DNA from: Rhodoblastus sp963736175 | GTDB taxonomy: Bacteria; Pseudomonadota; Alphaproteobacteria; Rhizobiales; Beijerinckiaceae | NCBI GenBank assembly: GCA_963736175.1 | Contig: CAVTNU010000010.1 | Span: 115,600-179,599 of the forward strand | Reading direction: 5' to 3' | Length of the DNA stretch: 64,000 bases | The notes under the pieces: model-generated | What the model was told of the DNA's origin: nothing | Database searches by the model: none | The model's input: only the letters and a program-made list of their open reading frames with translations | Shown: positions 9,073 to 18,132 of the stretch, piece after piece | How the letters are laid out: each line of letters opens with the position of its first letter | Position numbering within the stretch: position 1 is the first letter of the stretch | Program-made: the position numbers and the translations under genes

Positions 9073-12000
9073 CCTATCAATATTCCAATTTCGGCATTCC
9101 CGGCCTCGGGCTGAAACGAGGATTGGCCGACAATTTCGTTGTCGCGCCTTATGCGACGGGTCTGGCGACAATGGTCGATCCGGCCGCGGCGCGCGCCAAT
9201 TTCGAGCGCCTCGCTGGCGTCGGCGCACTCGGCCGTTACGGCTTCTACGAGGCGCTGGATTATACGCCGACGCGTATCCCCGAAGGCGAACAGCGCGCCG
9301 TTGTGCGCGCCTTCATGGCCCACCATCAGGGCATGACCATCGTCGCCATCGCCAACGCCGTGCTGGACGCCAGAATGCGCGCGCGGTTTCACGCCGAACC
9401 GATAGTGCAGGCGACCGAGCTGCTGTTGCAGGAACGCATGCCGCGCGACGTCGCCGTCACCCATCCCTGGGCGGCGGAAATGAAGTCCCCCGTCAAGAAG
9501 GGCCGCGACGTCGAACCTTTGGGCGGTCGACGCTATGTTTCCGCGCATCAGACGAGCCCGGCGACGCACCTGCTTTCCAATGGACGCTATTCCACAATGT
9601 TGACCAGCGCCGGCTCCGGTTACAGCCGCTGGGAAAAACTCGCCCTGACCCGTTGGCGCGAAGACTCCGCCTGCGACGATTTCGGCTCCTACATCTTTCT
9701 GCGCGATGTTCACAGCAATGACGTCTGGTCCGCCGGCTTTCAACCGACCGGTCGCGAACCCGACAATTATCATGTCGCCTTCAACGAGGACCGCGCCGAG
9801 TTCACGCGCCAGGACGCGACGCTGACGACGACTTTGGATGTGGTTGTTTCCTCCGAAGTCGACGCCGAAGTGCGGCGCGTTTCCGTGACGAACAATGGCT
9901 CGCGCGTTCGCGAGATCGAAATCACCTCCTATGCCGAACTGGTTCTCGCGCCGCAGGCGGCGGATGTCGCGCATCCTGCTTTTTCAAAGCTTTTCGTCGA
10001 GACCGAATTTCTGTCCGATGTCGGCGCGCTGCTGGCCACGCGGCGTCGACGCGAGCCGAGCGAGCCGGAAATATGGGTCGGCCAACTCGCCGTCGTCGAT
10101 GGGGAAACTGTCGGCAAGACCGAAATCGAGACCGATCGCGCGCGCTTTTTGGGACGCGGCCAAAGCATCAGGACGCCGATCGCCATGATCGACGGGCGCA
10201 AGCTTTCAAACACGGTTGGAGCCGTACTCGATCCGATTTTCGCCCTGCGTCGCCGGGTGAGGATCGCGCCGGGCGCCATGGCGCGCATTTCCTTCTGGAC
10301 CATGGCGGCTTCGACGCGCGAGACCCTGCTCGACATTGTCGACAAGCATCGCGACGCGACGGCCTATTCGCGCGCGACGACGCTCGCCTGGACACAGGCT
10401 CAGGTGCAATTGCATCATCTCGGCGTCACGGCCGGCGAAGCGAGCCTGTTCCAACGCCTGGCGAGTCACGTGATCTACGCCAGCCCGACCTTGCGCCCGC
10501 CGTCGGACTCGATTGTTCGCGGTGCCGGGGCGCAATCCGGGCTCTGGTCGCTCGGCGTTTCCGGCGATTTGCCGATCGTGCTGTTGCGCATCGCCGACGC
10601 TGACGATCTGGATATCGCGCGCGAATTGCTGCAAGCCCATGAATATTGGCGGATGAAGCAGCTCGCCGTCGATCTGGTGATCCTCAACGAACGCCAATCC
10701 TCTTACGTTCAGGACCTTCAGGTCGCGCTCGAAACCCTGATCCGCGCCCGCCAGATGCGGCCGAGGCTTCGCGGCGAGGATTCGGCCGGCGGCGTCTTCG
10801 TGCTGCGCGGCGACCTCATTCTGCCCGAGATGTCCGCTCTGCTTGCTTCCGTGGCGCGGGTCGTCTTCGTGGCGCAGCGCGGCGGGCTGTTCGCCCAGCT
10901 TGAGCGGATCGTCGAGACGCAAACGCCGCTCAAGACGTCCGCCAGCCTGCTGGCGAGGACCAAGGTCGCGCCATATCCGACAGCTGCGGCGGCGCCGGCG
11001 GAAAAACTCGAATTTTTCAACGGGCTCGGCGGCTTCGCCAAGGACGGCCAAGAATATGTGACGATTCTTGGCCCTGGTCAGGCGACGCCGGCGCCATGGA
11101 TTAATGTCGTCGCCAACGAAAAATTCGGCTTCCAGGCGGCGACCGAAGGCAGCGGCTACACTTGGTCGGTCAACAGCCGCGAAAATCAGCTCACGCCCTG
11201 GTCGAACGATCCGGTCGCCGATCGCCCTGGCGAGGCTTTCTACTTGCGCGACGACGACACCGGAGAATACTGGAGCCCGACCGCGCTTCCCATCCGCATC
11301 GAGACGGCGACATATCGCTGCAGCCATGGCCGCGGTTATAGCCGGTTCGAGCACGTCAGCCACGACATCGAATCCGAACTCCTGCAATTTGTGCCGATCG
11401 ACGCCTCGATCAAAATATCGCGCCTGAAATTGCGCAATCTGTCGGGCCATGTTCGCCGCCTCAGCGTGACCGCTTATGTGGAATGGGCGCTCGGCCCGTC
11501 GCGCTCGGCCGGCCTGCCCTTTGTGACGACCGCGCTGGATTCCGCCTCGGGCGCGGTTTTCGCGCGAAATCGCTGGAGCGCGGCGTTTGCCCAGCGTGTC
11601 GCCTTCGCCGATTTCAGCGGCCGGCAGACCGACTGGACCGGCGACCGCCGGGAATTCATCGGCCGCAACGGAACGCTCGGCGATCCTGCGGCGCTGGCCA
11701 ACGGCGGCGCATTGTCCAACAGCGTCGGCGCGGGCCTTGATCCCTGCGCGGCGATGCGTTCCAGCCTGGTGATCGCGCCAGGGGCCAGCGTCGAAATCAC
11801 CTTCCTGTTGGGCGAGGCCTCGGATTCGAAAGAAGCGCGGAGTCTGATCGAACGCTACCGCAGCGCCGATCTCGATGCGATTTTCGCAAACGTCGGCCGC
11901 CACTGGGACGAGCTTTTGGGCGCCGTCACCGTAAAAACGCCGGATCGGGCCATGGACATCATGCTCAACGGCTGGCTGCTGTACCAGACCATCGCCTGCC

Positions 12001-13415
12001 GCCTTTGGGCGCGCTCGGCCTTCTACCAGGCCAGCGGCGCCTATGGTTTCCGCGATCAGCTTCAGGACGGCATGGCTCTGTCAGCCCTGCGCCCGACGAT
12101 GACGCGAGAGCACATTTTGCGCGCGGCGGCGCGGCAATTCGTCGAGGGTGACGTCCAGCATTGGTGGTTGCCGCATTCGGGCCAGGGCGTCCGCACGCGC
12201 ATCTCGGACGACCGCGCGTGGTTGGCCTTCACGGTCGGCCAATATGTCGACGTCTCAGGCGATACAGCCGTTCTCGATGAAGTACTTCCATTTCTGGAAG
12301 GGCGGATGCTGGAGCCGCGCGAGCATGACAGCTTTTTCACTCCGGCGATCGGCGATGAAGCGGCGCCCCTGTTCGAACATTGCGCCCGCGCGCTCGACAG
12401 CAGTCTGGCGCATGGCGGCCATGGCCTGCCGCTCATCGGCGCCGGCGACTGGAACGACGGCATGAACCGCGTCGGCGCGAGAGGCGCGGGCGAAAGCGTG
12501 TGGCTCGGCTGGCTGCTCTTTGCAACCCTGAACAGGTTCGCGCCTCTCGCCGAAGCGCGCAGCGAGCATGCTCGCGCCGAAAGATGGCGCGCGCACGCGG
12601 CGGCCTTGCAGGCTTCGCTTGAACGCGAGGCTTGGGACGGGCAATGGTATCGGCGCGGTTTTTACGACGACGGAACGCCGCTTGGCTCAAGCCAGAGCGA
12701 GGAATGCCGGATCGACTGCATCGCTCAATCCTGGGCTGCGCTTTCAGGCGCGGCGTCGCCCGAACGGTCAGCGCGCGCGATGGCTTCGGTCGAGCGCGAG
12801 CTGATCCGCCCGCAAGACGGGCTGGCGCCGTTGTTCGCTCCGCCGTTCGACAAGACAGCGCTCGATCCGGGCTATGTCAAAGGCTATCCGCCGGGCGTCC
12901 GCGAGAACGGCGGCCAATACACCCACGCCGCCCTTTGGTCGGTGATGGCCTTCGCCAAACTCGGGCAGGGCGGCAAGGCGGCGGCTCTGTTCGCGCTCCT
13001 CAATCCGATCAATCACGCTCGGACGCGCGCCGATGTGCATCGCTATAAGGTCGAGCCCTATGTGGTCGCGGCCGACGTCTACGCCATGCCGCCGCATGTC
13101 GGACGCGGGGGCTGGACCTGGTACACGGGCTCAGCCGCCTGGATGCAGCGCGCCGGCGTGGAGAGCATTCTTGGAATGCGCCTCGAGGGAGATCGCCTCT
13201 GCGTCGATCCCTGCATCCCGAACGACTGGCCTGGCTTCACGCTTTCGCTTCGACATGGCTCGTCACGCTATGAAATATGCGTCGAAAATCCCGACGCCGT
13301 CGAACGCGGCGTTGTTTTCGCCGCCCTTGACGGCGAGGAAGTCGATGTGCGACCCCTAAGCCTGCCGCTCGCCGATGACGGCGCCACGCGACGGCTGGTC
13401 ATTCGGCTTGGATGA
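9069..13415 (+). CDS. ndvB: Cyclic beta-1,2-glucan synthase, C-terminal part (frameshifted)
   Basis: The C-terminal 1448 residues of the same NdvB enzyme. It opens with the rest of the cyclisation domain (TYQYSNFGIPGLGLKRGL, MAHHQGMT). Two beta-sandwich modules follow that share a core (LSNTVGAVLDPIFALRR and LSNSVGAGLDPCAAMRS), then a GH94 phosphorylase-like domain with YGFRDQLQDGMA, HWWLPHSGQGVRTRISDD and GDWNDGMNRVG, thought to set ring size. The frame is open back to about 9036, so the TTG at 9069 is only the formal start; no ribosome site supports independent translation. A true frameshift would cut the cyclisation domain and should abolish ring closure. The encoded product normally contributes to hypo-osmotic adaptation and to host interaction. 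Confidence 0.9.
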   Translation: MTYQYSNFGIPGLGLKRGLADNFVVAPYATGLATMVDPAAARANFERLAGVGALGRYGFYEALDYTPTRIPEGEQRAVVRAFMAHHQGMTIVAIANAVLDARMRARFHAEPIVQATELLLQERMPRDVAVTHPWAAEMKSPVKKGRDVEPLGGRRYVSAHQTSPATHLLSNGRYSTMLTSAGSGYSRWEKLALTRWREDSACDDFGSYIFLRDVHSNDVWSAGFQPTGREPDNYHVAFNEDRAEFTRQDATLTTTLDVVVSSEVDAEVRRVSVTNNGSRVREIEITSYAELVLAPQAADVAHPAFSKLFVETEFLSDVGALLATRRRREPSEPEIWVGQLAVVDGETVGKTEIETDRARFLGRGQSIRTPIAMIDGRKLSNTVGAVLDPIFALRRRVRIAPGAMARISFWTMAASTRETLLDIVDKHRDATAYSRATTLAWTQAQVQLHHLGVTAGEASLFQRLASHVIYASPTLRPPSDSIVRGAGAQSGLWSLGVSGDLPIVLLRIADADDLDIARELLQAHEYWRMKQLAVDLVILNERQSSYVQDLQVALETLIRARQMRPRLRGEDSAGGVFVLRGDLILPEMSALLASVARVVFVAQRGGLFAQLERIVETQTPLKTSASLLARTKVAPYPTAAAAPAEKLEFFNGLGGFAKDGQEYVTILGPGQATPAPWINVVANEKFGFQAATEGSGYTWSVNSRENQLTPWSNDPVADRPGEAFYLRDDDTGEYWSPTALPIRIETATYRCSHGRGYSRFEHVSHDIESELLQFVPIDASIKISRLKLRNLSGHVRRLSVTAYVEWALGPSRSAGLPFVTTALDSASGAVFARNRWSAAFAQRVAFADFSGRQTDWTGDRREFIGRNGTLGDPAALANGGALSNSVGAGLDPCAAMRSSLVIAPGASVEITFLLGEASDSKEARSLIERYRSADLDAIFANVGRHWDELLGAVTVKTPDRAMDIMLNGWLLYQTIACRLWARSAFYQASGAYGFRDQLQDGMALSALRPTMTREHILRAAARQFVEGDVQHWWLPHSGQGVRTRISDDRAWLAFTVGQYVDVSGDTAVLDEVLPFLEGRMLEPREHDSFFTPAIGDEAAPLFEHCARALDSSLAHGGHGLPLIGAGDWNDGMNRVGARGAGESVWLGWLLFATLNRFAPLAEARSEHARAERWRAHAAALQASLEREAWDGQWYRRGFYDDGTPLGSSQSEECRIDCIAQSWAALSGAASPERSARAMASVERELIRPQDGLAPLFAPPFDKTALDPGYVKGYPPGVRENGGQYTHAALWSVMAFAKLGQGGKAAALFALLNPINHARTRADVHRYKVEPYVVAADVYAMPPHVGRGGWTWYTGSAAWMQRAGVESILGMRLEGDRLCVDPCIPNDWPGFTLSLRHGSSRYEICVENPDAVERGVVFAALDGEEVDVRPLSLPLADDGATRRLVIRLG

Positions 13416-13519
13416 TTGGTTGCGAAAAACGTCGGCGCCAAACAGCAATTGCGCGATTTTCATCGGGCCGCCAAAGTTCTCGAGCCTGGCCGCGCGGCCG
13501 CAAACACGAAAGCTTGTCG

Positions 13520-14341
13520 ATGCTCATCCATGCAGGCTTTGACATTACATTCGAGTGTCCGGCGCGGACGCCGATGCTGCTGCAACTGAATGTCCATCCC
13601 TCGCGCCAGGCGGACTTGCGTACGCCCGATGTTATCAAGGCCGAACCGGACATTCCGATGAGCGGCTACCTCGATCTTTTCGGCAATCGCGTCACGCGCG
13701 TCGACGTTCCGCCCGGCCTCATCACATTCAGCAATCGCTTTGTGATTTATGATTCAGGCGAACCGGATGAAACGCCTCCCGACACCGATTTGACGCCAAT
13801 CGCGCTTCTGCCCGACGAGGCGTTGCAATACCTCATTTCAAGCCGCTATTGCGACAGCGACAATCTCTCGAATTTCGCCTGGGCGACGTTCGGAAAGATC
13901 GCCGGCGGCGCCAGGCGCGCGCAGGCTATTTCCGACTTTGTCCACACGAGGGTCCGCTTCAGCTATCCCGACGCGCGCCCCACGCGTTGCGCGAGCGACA
14001 CGATGCGCGAGGGAATTGGCGTCTGCCGGGACTTCGCTCACCTCGCCATCGCGCTTTGCCGATGCATGAATATCCCCGCCCGATATTGCGCGGGCTACCT
14101 TGGCGATATCGGCGTGCCGCCGGACGTCAACCCGGGCGATTTCAGCGGCTGGTCCGAGGTCTTCCTTGATGGGCGCTGGTACACGCTGGACGCCCGTCAC
14201 AACCATCCGCGCATTGGCCGCATCCTCATGGGACGCGGCCGCGACGCGGCGGATGTTCCGATTTCGACGGCCTTTGGCGTCGCTAATCTGGCGCGCTTTG
14301 ACATCGTGACCGAAGAGCAGGCGCCTGACCGCATTGCGTAG
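13520..14341 (+). CDS. Transglutaminase-like family protein
   Basis: A protein of 273 residues, again with an N-terminal beta domain (MLIHAGFDITFECP, then PMLLQLNVHPSR) and a transglutaminase core: GIGVCRDFAHLAI with the nucleophile Cys, FSGWSEVFLDGRWYTLDARH in the His/Asp region. In place of the usual THAW the sequence reads SGWSEVF, so the catalytic His is not in its common position, and RHNHPR follows the Asp. The family is related to the gene at 1760 but belongs to a different subgroup. ATG 13520 is chosen because similarity starts there; the frame runs back to 13412, where it would overlap ndvB. Substrate unknown. Confidence 0.8.
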   Translation: MLIHAGFDITFECPARTPMLLQLNVHPSRQADLRTPDVIKAEPDIPMSGYLDLFGNRVTRVDVPPGLITFSNRFVIYDSGEPDETPPDTDLTPIALLPDEALQYLISSRYCDSDNLSNFAWATFGKIAGGARRAQAISDFVHTRVRFSYPDARPTRCASDTMREGIGVCRDFAHLAIALCRCMNIPARYCAGYLGDIGVPPDVNPGDFSGWSEVFLDGRWYTLDARHNHPRIGRILMGRGRDAADVPISTAFGVANLARFDIVTEEQAPDRIA

Positions 14342-14405
14342 ACGCGGATACGCCGCTCGTCTCGCCGGAGCGAAGCGGGAGGCCATTCGCAAGGCGATGG
14401 GGAGG

Positions 14406-14481
14406 TGGTGCCGGTTGCAGGAGTCGAACCCGCGACCTACTGATTACAAATCAGTTGCTCTACCAACTGAGCTAAACCGGC
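14406..14481 (-). tRNA. tRNA-Thr (anticodon TGT)
   Basis: The reverse strand folds as a cloverleaf. The acceptor GCCGGTT (5' end at 14481) pairs with AACCGGC (14410-14416). There is a D-arm with AGCTCAGTTGGTAGAGC, an anticodon arm CTGAT/ATCAG around TTTGTAA, and a T-arm with GGTTCGA. The CCA end is encoded at 14406-14408. Confidence 0.95.
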
Positions 14482-14659
14482 TGACCGTGTCGCTATCGTT
14501 GTCTTTACGCCAGAGCGCGTTCGGACGCATCTGAATCCGCAATAGCGCCGTAACTAATTGTTTAAAACCATCTTATCGTCGGAAACGTCGGTTGGCGTCT
14601 CCGCCGCATGCTCTAGCAGCCGGCGTCGGCGGGCGCAATAGTTCCGGCGCGGCGAATAT

Positions 14660-16336
14660 TCAGTCGCTGGCGTAGATGTCGCGGTCCTTGGTTTCCGGCG
14701 TCAACGCCAACCCGACGACCAAGGTCATGACCGCCACGGCGATCGGGTACCACAGCCCGTAGTAGATATCGCCTGTCGCCGCCACCATGGCGAAGGCGAG
14801 GGTCGGCAGAAAGCCGCCGAACCAGCCGTTGGCTATGTGGTAGGGCAGGGACATCGAGGTGTAACGGATGCGGGTGGGAAAAAGCTCGACCAGTTGCGCC
14901 GCGATCGGTCCATAGGCCATCGCCACCAGCACAACCAACGCCACAAGCAGGCCGAGCAAGGCCGGCCCGTTGATCTTGGCGGGATCGGCCTTTTGCGGAT
15001 AGCCGGCCTTTTCGATCGCCGCGCCGACTTCGCCGTCGAAGGCCGTTCTTCTGGCGGCGAGCGTCGCCGGCTCCAGCGTTTCGCCTTCAAACGACGCGAT
15101 TTCGCGCTCGCCGATGCGGATCCTGGCCAGGGCGCCCGCCGGCGCCGCCTCGATCGAATAGGCGACGGACAGCCCGGCCAGGCGCGCCTTGGCGATGTCG
15201 CAGGACGACAGGAAATCGGCGGTCTCGGTCGGGTTGAACTGAAAGGCGCAGGTTTTCGGATCGGCGATGACGGCGACCGGCGCGCTTTTCTGCGCGGCGG
15301 CGAGATCGGGATTGGCGACCGCCGTCAAAGCCTTGAAAATGGGCATATAGAGCAGGGCGGCGAGCAGGCAGCCGGACAAAATAATCGGCTTGCGGCCAAC
15401 CTTGTCCGAGAGCCAGCCGAACAGCACGAAAAACGGCACGCCGATGGCGAGCGCGGCGGCCATATAGAGATTGGCGGCTCCTGAATCGACCTTGAGCGTC
15501 TGCGTCAGGAAGAACAGGGCGTAGAACTGGCCCGTGTACCAGATCACCGCTTGGCCGGCGGCGCCGCCGAACAGCGCGATCAGCGCGATCTTGGCGTTGC
15601 CCCAGCGTCCGAAAGCTTCCGAGATCGGCGCGCGCGAACCGCGCCCTTGCGCCTTCATGCGGCGGAAGGCCGGGGATTCGTTGAGGCGCAGGCGAATCCA
15701 GACGGAGACGATGAGCAGCGCGAAAGACAGCAGAAACGGCAGGCGCCAGCCCCAGGTCTGAAATTCCTCCTCGCCGAGCAGGGTGCGGGCGAGTTGGATG
15801 ACGACCAGCGACAGCAGCAGCCCGGCCGTCGCCGTCGTCTGGATCCAGGAGGTGTAGAAGCCGCGCCGCCTTTGCGGGGCGTGTTCGGCGACGAAAATCG
15901 CCGCGCCGCCATATTCGCCGCCCAGCGCCAGGCCCTGCAACAGGCGCAGCGCGATCAGCAGCGCCGGCGCCGTCACGCCGATGGCGTGATAGTTCGGCAA
16001 CAGCCCGACCAGAAAGGTCGATAGTCCCATAATCAGAATGGTGACGAGAAACGTATATTTGCGGCCGACGAGATCGCCGATCCGCCCGAACGCCAGGGCG
16101 CCGAGCGGGCGCACGGCGAAGCCGGCGGCGAAGGCCAGCAGCGCGAAGACATAGGCGGCGGCGGGCGCCAGGTTGGAAAAGAATTGCGCGGCGATGATCG
16201 AGGCGAGCGAGCCGTAGAGATAAAAATCGTACCATTCGAAAATCGTGCCCAGCGACGAGGCGACGACCACGCGCTTTTCATCCGCGGTCATCGGGCGTGC
16301 GTGCTGTCTGGCGGGCGCTGCCGCGGCGTTGGTCAT
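14660..16336 (-). CDS. MFS transporter, metabolite:H+ symporter type, with an inserted loop domain
   Basis: A protein of 558 residues of the major facilitator superfamily, MHS branch (relatives: ShiA, KgtP, ProP). Evidence: SLGTIFEWYDFYLYGSLAS at the first helix, GRIGDLVGRKYTF between helices 2 and 3, RLLQGLALGGEYGGA in helix 4, and LSDKVGRKPII between helices 8 and 9. Most family members have about 420-450 residues. Here roughly 120 extra residues (~335-455), with two Cys (TCAFQF and SSCDIAK), lie between two membrane segments in the C-terminal half, probably as an extracytoplasmic domain. The substrate (an organic acid or betaine-like compound) cannot be deduced, and no catabolic genes adjoin. 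Confidence 0.85.
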   Translation of the reverse strand: MTNAAAAPARQHARPMTADEKRVVVASSLGTIFEWYDFYLYGSLASIIAAQFFSNLAPAAAYVFALLAFAAGFAVRPLGALAFGRIGDLVGRKYTFLVTILIMGLSTFLVGLLPNYHAIGVTAPALLIALRLLQGLALGGEYGGAAIFVAEHAPQRRRGFYTSWIQTTATAGLLLSLVVIQLARTLLGEEEFQTWGWRLPFLLSFALLIVSVWIRLRLNESPAFRRMKAQGRGSRAPISEAFGRWGNAKIALIALFGGAAGQAVIWYTGQFYALFFLTQTLKVDSGAANLYMAAALAIGVPFFVLFGWLSDKVGRKPIILSGCLLAALLYMPIFKALTAVANPDLAAAQKSAPVAVIADPKTCAFQFNPTETADFLSSCDIAKARLAGLSVAYSIEAAPAGALARIRIGEREIASFEGETLEPATLAARRTAFDGEVGAAIEKAGYPQKADPAKINGPALLGLLVALVVLVAMAYGPIAAQLVELFPTRIRYTSMSLPYHIANGWFGGFLPTLAFAMVAATGDIYYGLWYPIAVAVMTLVVGLALTPETKDRDIYASD

Positions 16337-16359
16337 TGCTCACCTCACAAGTCCGCGTA

Positions 16360-16449
16360 TTGCGGCGGGGCGCCGCAAGCGGTTCGATCTGTGGACAGAG
16401 GCAAGGAGCCTCCTGGCGTTTCCTCGATCCGGCCGCGCCGGATTTTTTG
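16360..16449 (+). ncRNA. Possible small structured RNA ending in a terminator
   Basis: In the 304-base gap between the transporter and rlmB, both read on the minus strand, the plus strand holds three hairpins in a row: TTGCGGC/GCCGCAA (16360-16378), GAGGC/GCCTC (16398-16412, loop AAGGA) and ATCCGGC/GCCGGAT (16427-16443). The last is followed by TTTTTTGTTTTTT, a good intrinsic terminator. No plus-strand gene precedes it, so it would end an unannotated short transcript. I do not recognise an Rfam family; the promoter is not identified. Confidence 0.3.
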
Positions 16450-16640
16450 TTTTTTGTCTGGCCTCGCTAAAGCGGAGCCTATTCCAAGCGCATTCGACGC
16501 GGCTCTATTGTGTTGTGTCGCCGCCTTATTTTGTCAAAAAAGTCTCGCGGTCCTCCCTCGTCGCGCAAGACGACTCTCGAACGATCGACGAATGATGGCA
16601 CGAATGGCGGCCGCGTCCACCCTGAACTTATGGCGGCGGT

Positions 16641-17171
16641 TCAGTTTCCGCTGGCGAGGCGCGCGCGCGTCAACGTCAGCGCCGTGGCGCAGGCGTTGGA
16701 GACATTGAGGCTCTTGATCGGGCCGGGCATGTCGAGACGGGCCAGCACGTCGCATTTTTCGCGCGTCAGGCGGCGCAGGCCCTTGCCTTCGGCGCCGAGC
16801 ACGAGAACCAGCGGCGCCGACAGCACGGTGTGTTCGAGGCTGTGCGGGCCTTCCGAATCGAGGCCGACGCGCAGATAGCCGCGCTCGCCAAGCTGGTCGA
16901 GCGCGCGCGCCAGATTGCCGACGCTGGCGATCGGCACGTGTTCGAGTCCGCCCGACGCGGTTTTGGCCAGCACGCCGGTGAATTCCGGCGAATGGCGATC
17001 GGCCGCGACCAGCGCGTCGACGCCGAACGCCGCCGCCGTGCGCAGGATCGCCCCGACGTTATGGGGATCGGTGATCTGGTCGAGCGCCAGTACGATGCCG
17101 CTGTTGGAGACGATATCCGACAGATCAATCGGCTCGATCGGGCGCGCCTCCAGCAGCAGGCCCTGATGCAC
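16641..17171 (-). CDS. rlmB: 23S rRNA (guanosine-2'-O)-methyltransferase RlmB, C-terminal part (frameshifted)
   Basis: The catalytic SpoU/TrmH (SPOUT) domain of RlmB, which methylates the ribose of G2251 in the peptidyl-transferase loop of 23S rRNA using SAM. All three SPOUT motifs are present: ALDQITDPHNVGAILRTA (motif 1 with the catalytic Arg), LVLGAEGKGLRRL (motif 2) and IKSLNVSNACATALTL (motif 3). The fragment starts formally at GTG 17171, but the reading frame continues naturally upstream into the N-terminal part in another frame. One extra base near 17179-17180 (GG for an expected G on the plus strand) explains the break; without it the whole gene (16641-17520) encodes 292 residues, a normal length. 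Confidence 0.85.
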   Translation of the reverse strand: MHQGLLLEARPIEPIDLSDIVSNSGIVLALDQITDPHNVGAILRTAAAFGVDALVAADRHSPEFTGVLAKTASGGLEHVPIASVGNLARALDQLGERGYLRVGLDSEGPHSLEHTVLSAPLVLVLGAEGKGLRRLTREKCDVLARLDMPGPIKSLNVSNACATALTLTRARLASGN

Positions 17172-17520
17172 CGAGTTCGGCGCCGAGCCGGCTCGACAGC
17201 GCGTCGGCGCTCACCAGCCGCAGGTTGACGCCGCTGGCGGCGATCTCCGTGACGAGCTTGGCTGCGGCCGCTTCGGTGGCGAACAGGTCGAGGCATTTGC
17301 GCTTTCGCGCCGTCAGCGCCTCGCGCACGGCGTGGAAGCCGTAAATGACCGCCAGTTCCTGGGCGGGGCGGCGAAAGACCGGCGCGTCGGACTTCGGCGC
17401 GTCGGCGGCGCGTCCTGGCGCACGCGCTGGCGCGCGCGGCGGGGCGGGGGCGCGGCGGGGCTGATCGCCGCCTTTCGCGGCGCTCGGGCGTTGGCCGCGC
17501 CGGCCGTGACGGTCCTTCAT
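17125..17520 (-). CDS. rlmB: RlmB, N-terminal part (frameshifted)
   Basis: The first ~110 residues carry a basic, Pro/Ala-rich disordered extension (~1-50) and then the RNA-binding SpoU substrate domain: AVIYGFHAVREALTARKRK, and VNLRLVSADALSSRLGA. After LGA the frame is lost and the last residues, up to the stop at 17125, are nonsense. The true continuation, NSVHQGLLLEARP, lies in the frame of the fragment starting at 17171. The ATG at 17520 is the natural start. The gene is followed on the other strand by tRNA-Tyr and tRNA-Gly. Confidence 0.8.
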   Translation of the reverse strand: MKDRHGRRGQRPSAAKGGDQPRRAPAPPRAPARAPGRAADAPKSDAPVFRRPAQELAVIYGFHAVREALTARKRKCLDLFATEAAAAKLVTEIAASGVNLRLVSADALSSRLGAELGASGPAAGGAPDRAD

Positions 17521-17668
17521 GGCTTTCGCGCCTCCGCAGGTTGAATTGTCGAATTCGTCTTAAGTGTCACGCCGGGGTGCGCTTGGCAATCGTGTCAGTT
17601 TCGCGACGAGGCGGTTTTAAAGGTTGACACGCATGGGCGCGCTCAAGCATAAGGGCGCCGGTCGATCG

Positions 17669-17691
17669 GCCCCGTCGCGGCGGGGCTTTTT
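17669..17691 (+). terminator. Intrinsic terminator upstream of tRNA-Tyr
   Basis: GCCCCG (17669-17674) pairs with CGGGGC (17681-17686) around a six-base loop, followed by five T. A TTGACA hexamer lies at 17624-17629, 40 bases upstream. No protein gene on this strand precedes it, so its target transcript is unclear. Confidence 0.5.
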
Positions 17692-17702
17692 CTTGACCGG
17701 AT

Positions 17703-17787
17703 GGGAGAGTGTCCCGAGCGGCAAAGGGGGCGGACTGTAAATCCGCTGGCTATGCCTTCGTAGGTTCGAGTCCTACCTCTCCCACCA
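17703..17787 (+). tRNA. tRNA-Tyr (anticodon GTA)
   Basis: The acceptor GGGAGAG (17703-17709) pairs with CTCTCCC (17777-17783). The anticodon arm reads CGGACTGTAAATCCG. A long variable arm follows, as expected for bacterial tRNA-Tyr, then the T-arm with GGTTCGAGTCC. CCA is encoded at 17785-17787; the length is 85 bases. Confidence 0.95.
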
Positions 17788-17868
17788 TTCCCCACGGTTG
17801 CGCAGGGCTAAATCGCCGTTCCCGGCGGCCTTGCCATTTGTCGGCGGGCTTGGCATATCTGTCGCCGC

Positions 17869-17942
17869 GCGGGTGTAGCTCAATGGTAGAGCAGCAGCCT
17901 TCCAAGCTGAATACGAGGGTTCGATTCCCTTCACCCGCTCCA
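17869..17942 (+). tRNA. tRNA-Gly (anticodon TCC)
   Basis: The acceptor GCGGGTG (17869-17875) pairs with CACCCGC (17932-17938). The D-arm reads TAGCTCAATGGTAGAGC, the anticodon loop CTTCCAA, and the T-arm GGTTCGATTCC. CCA is encoded at 17940-17942. It lies 81 bases after tRNA-Tyr and is probably co-transcribed with it. Confidence 0.95.
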
Positions 17943-18132
17943 ATATTACAACATTGATATCGCAACCGGTTATTGGCGCGGCGCGATCCCGCCCCGGGTC
18001 GTGTTGGGCGCTGTCGTGCGCTTGTCCTAGCGGTCCTGTTGTTTCCAGCGTTGGACAAGGTCAAGCTTGCCGCTTTCAAGCGGCCGGAATTGGTATAATT
18101 TTAGCTGAACGGCCGCACGACGGGGACGCCGC

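Noticed and set aside
17624..17651. TTGACA hexamer as promoter for the tRNA pair
   Set aside because: No convincing -10 hexamer at 16-18 bases, and an intrinsic terminator lies between it and tRNA-Tyr.
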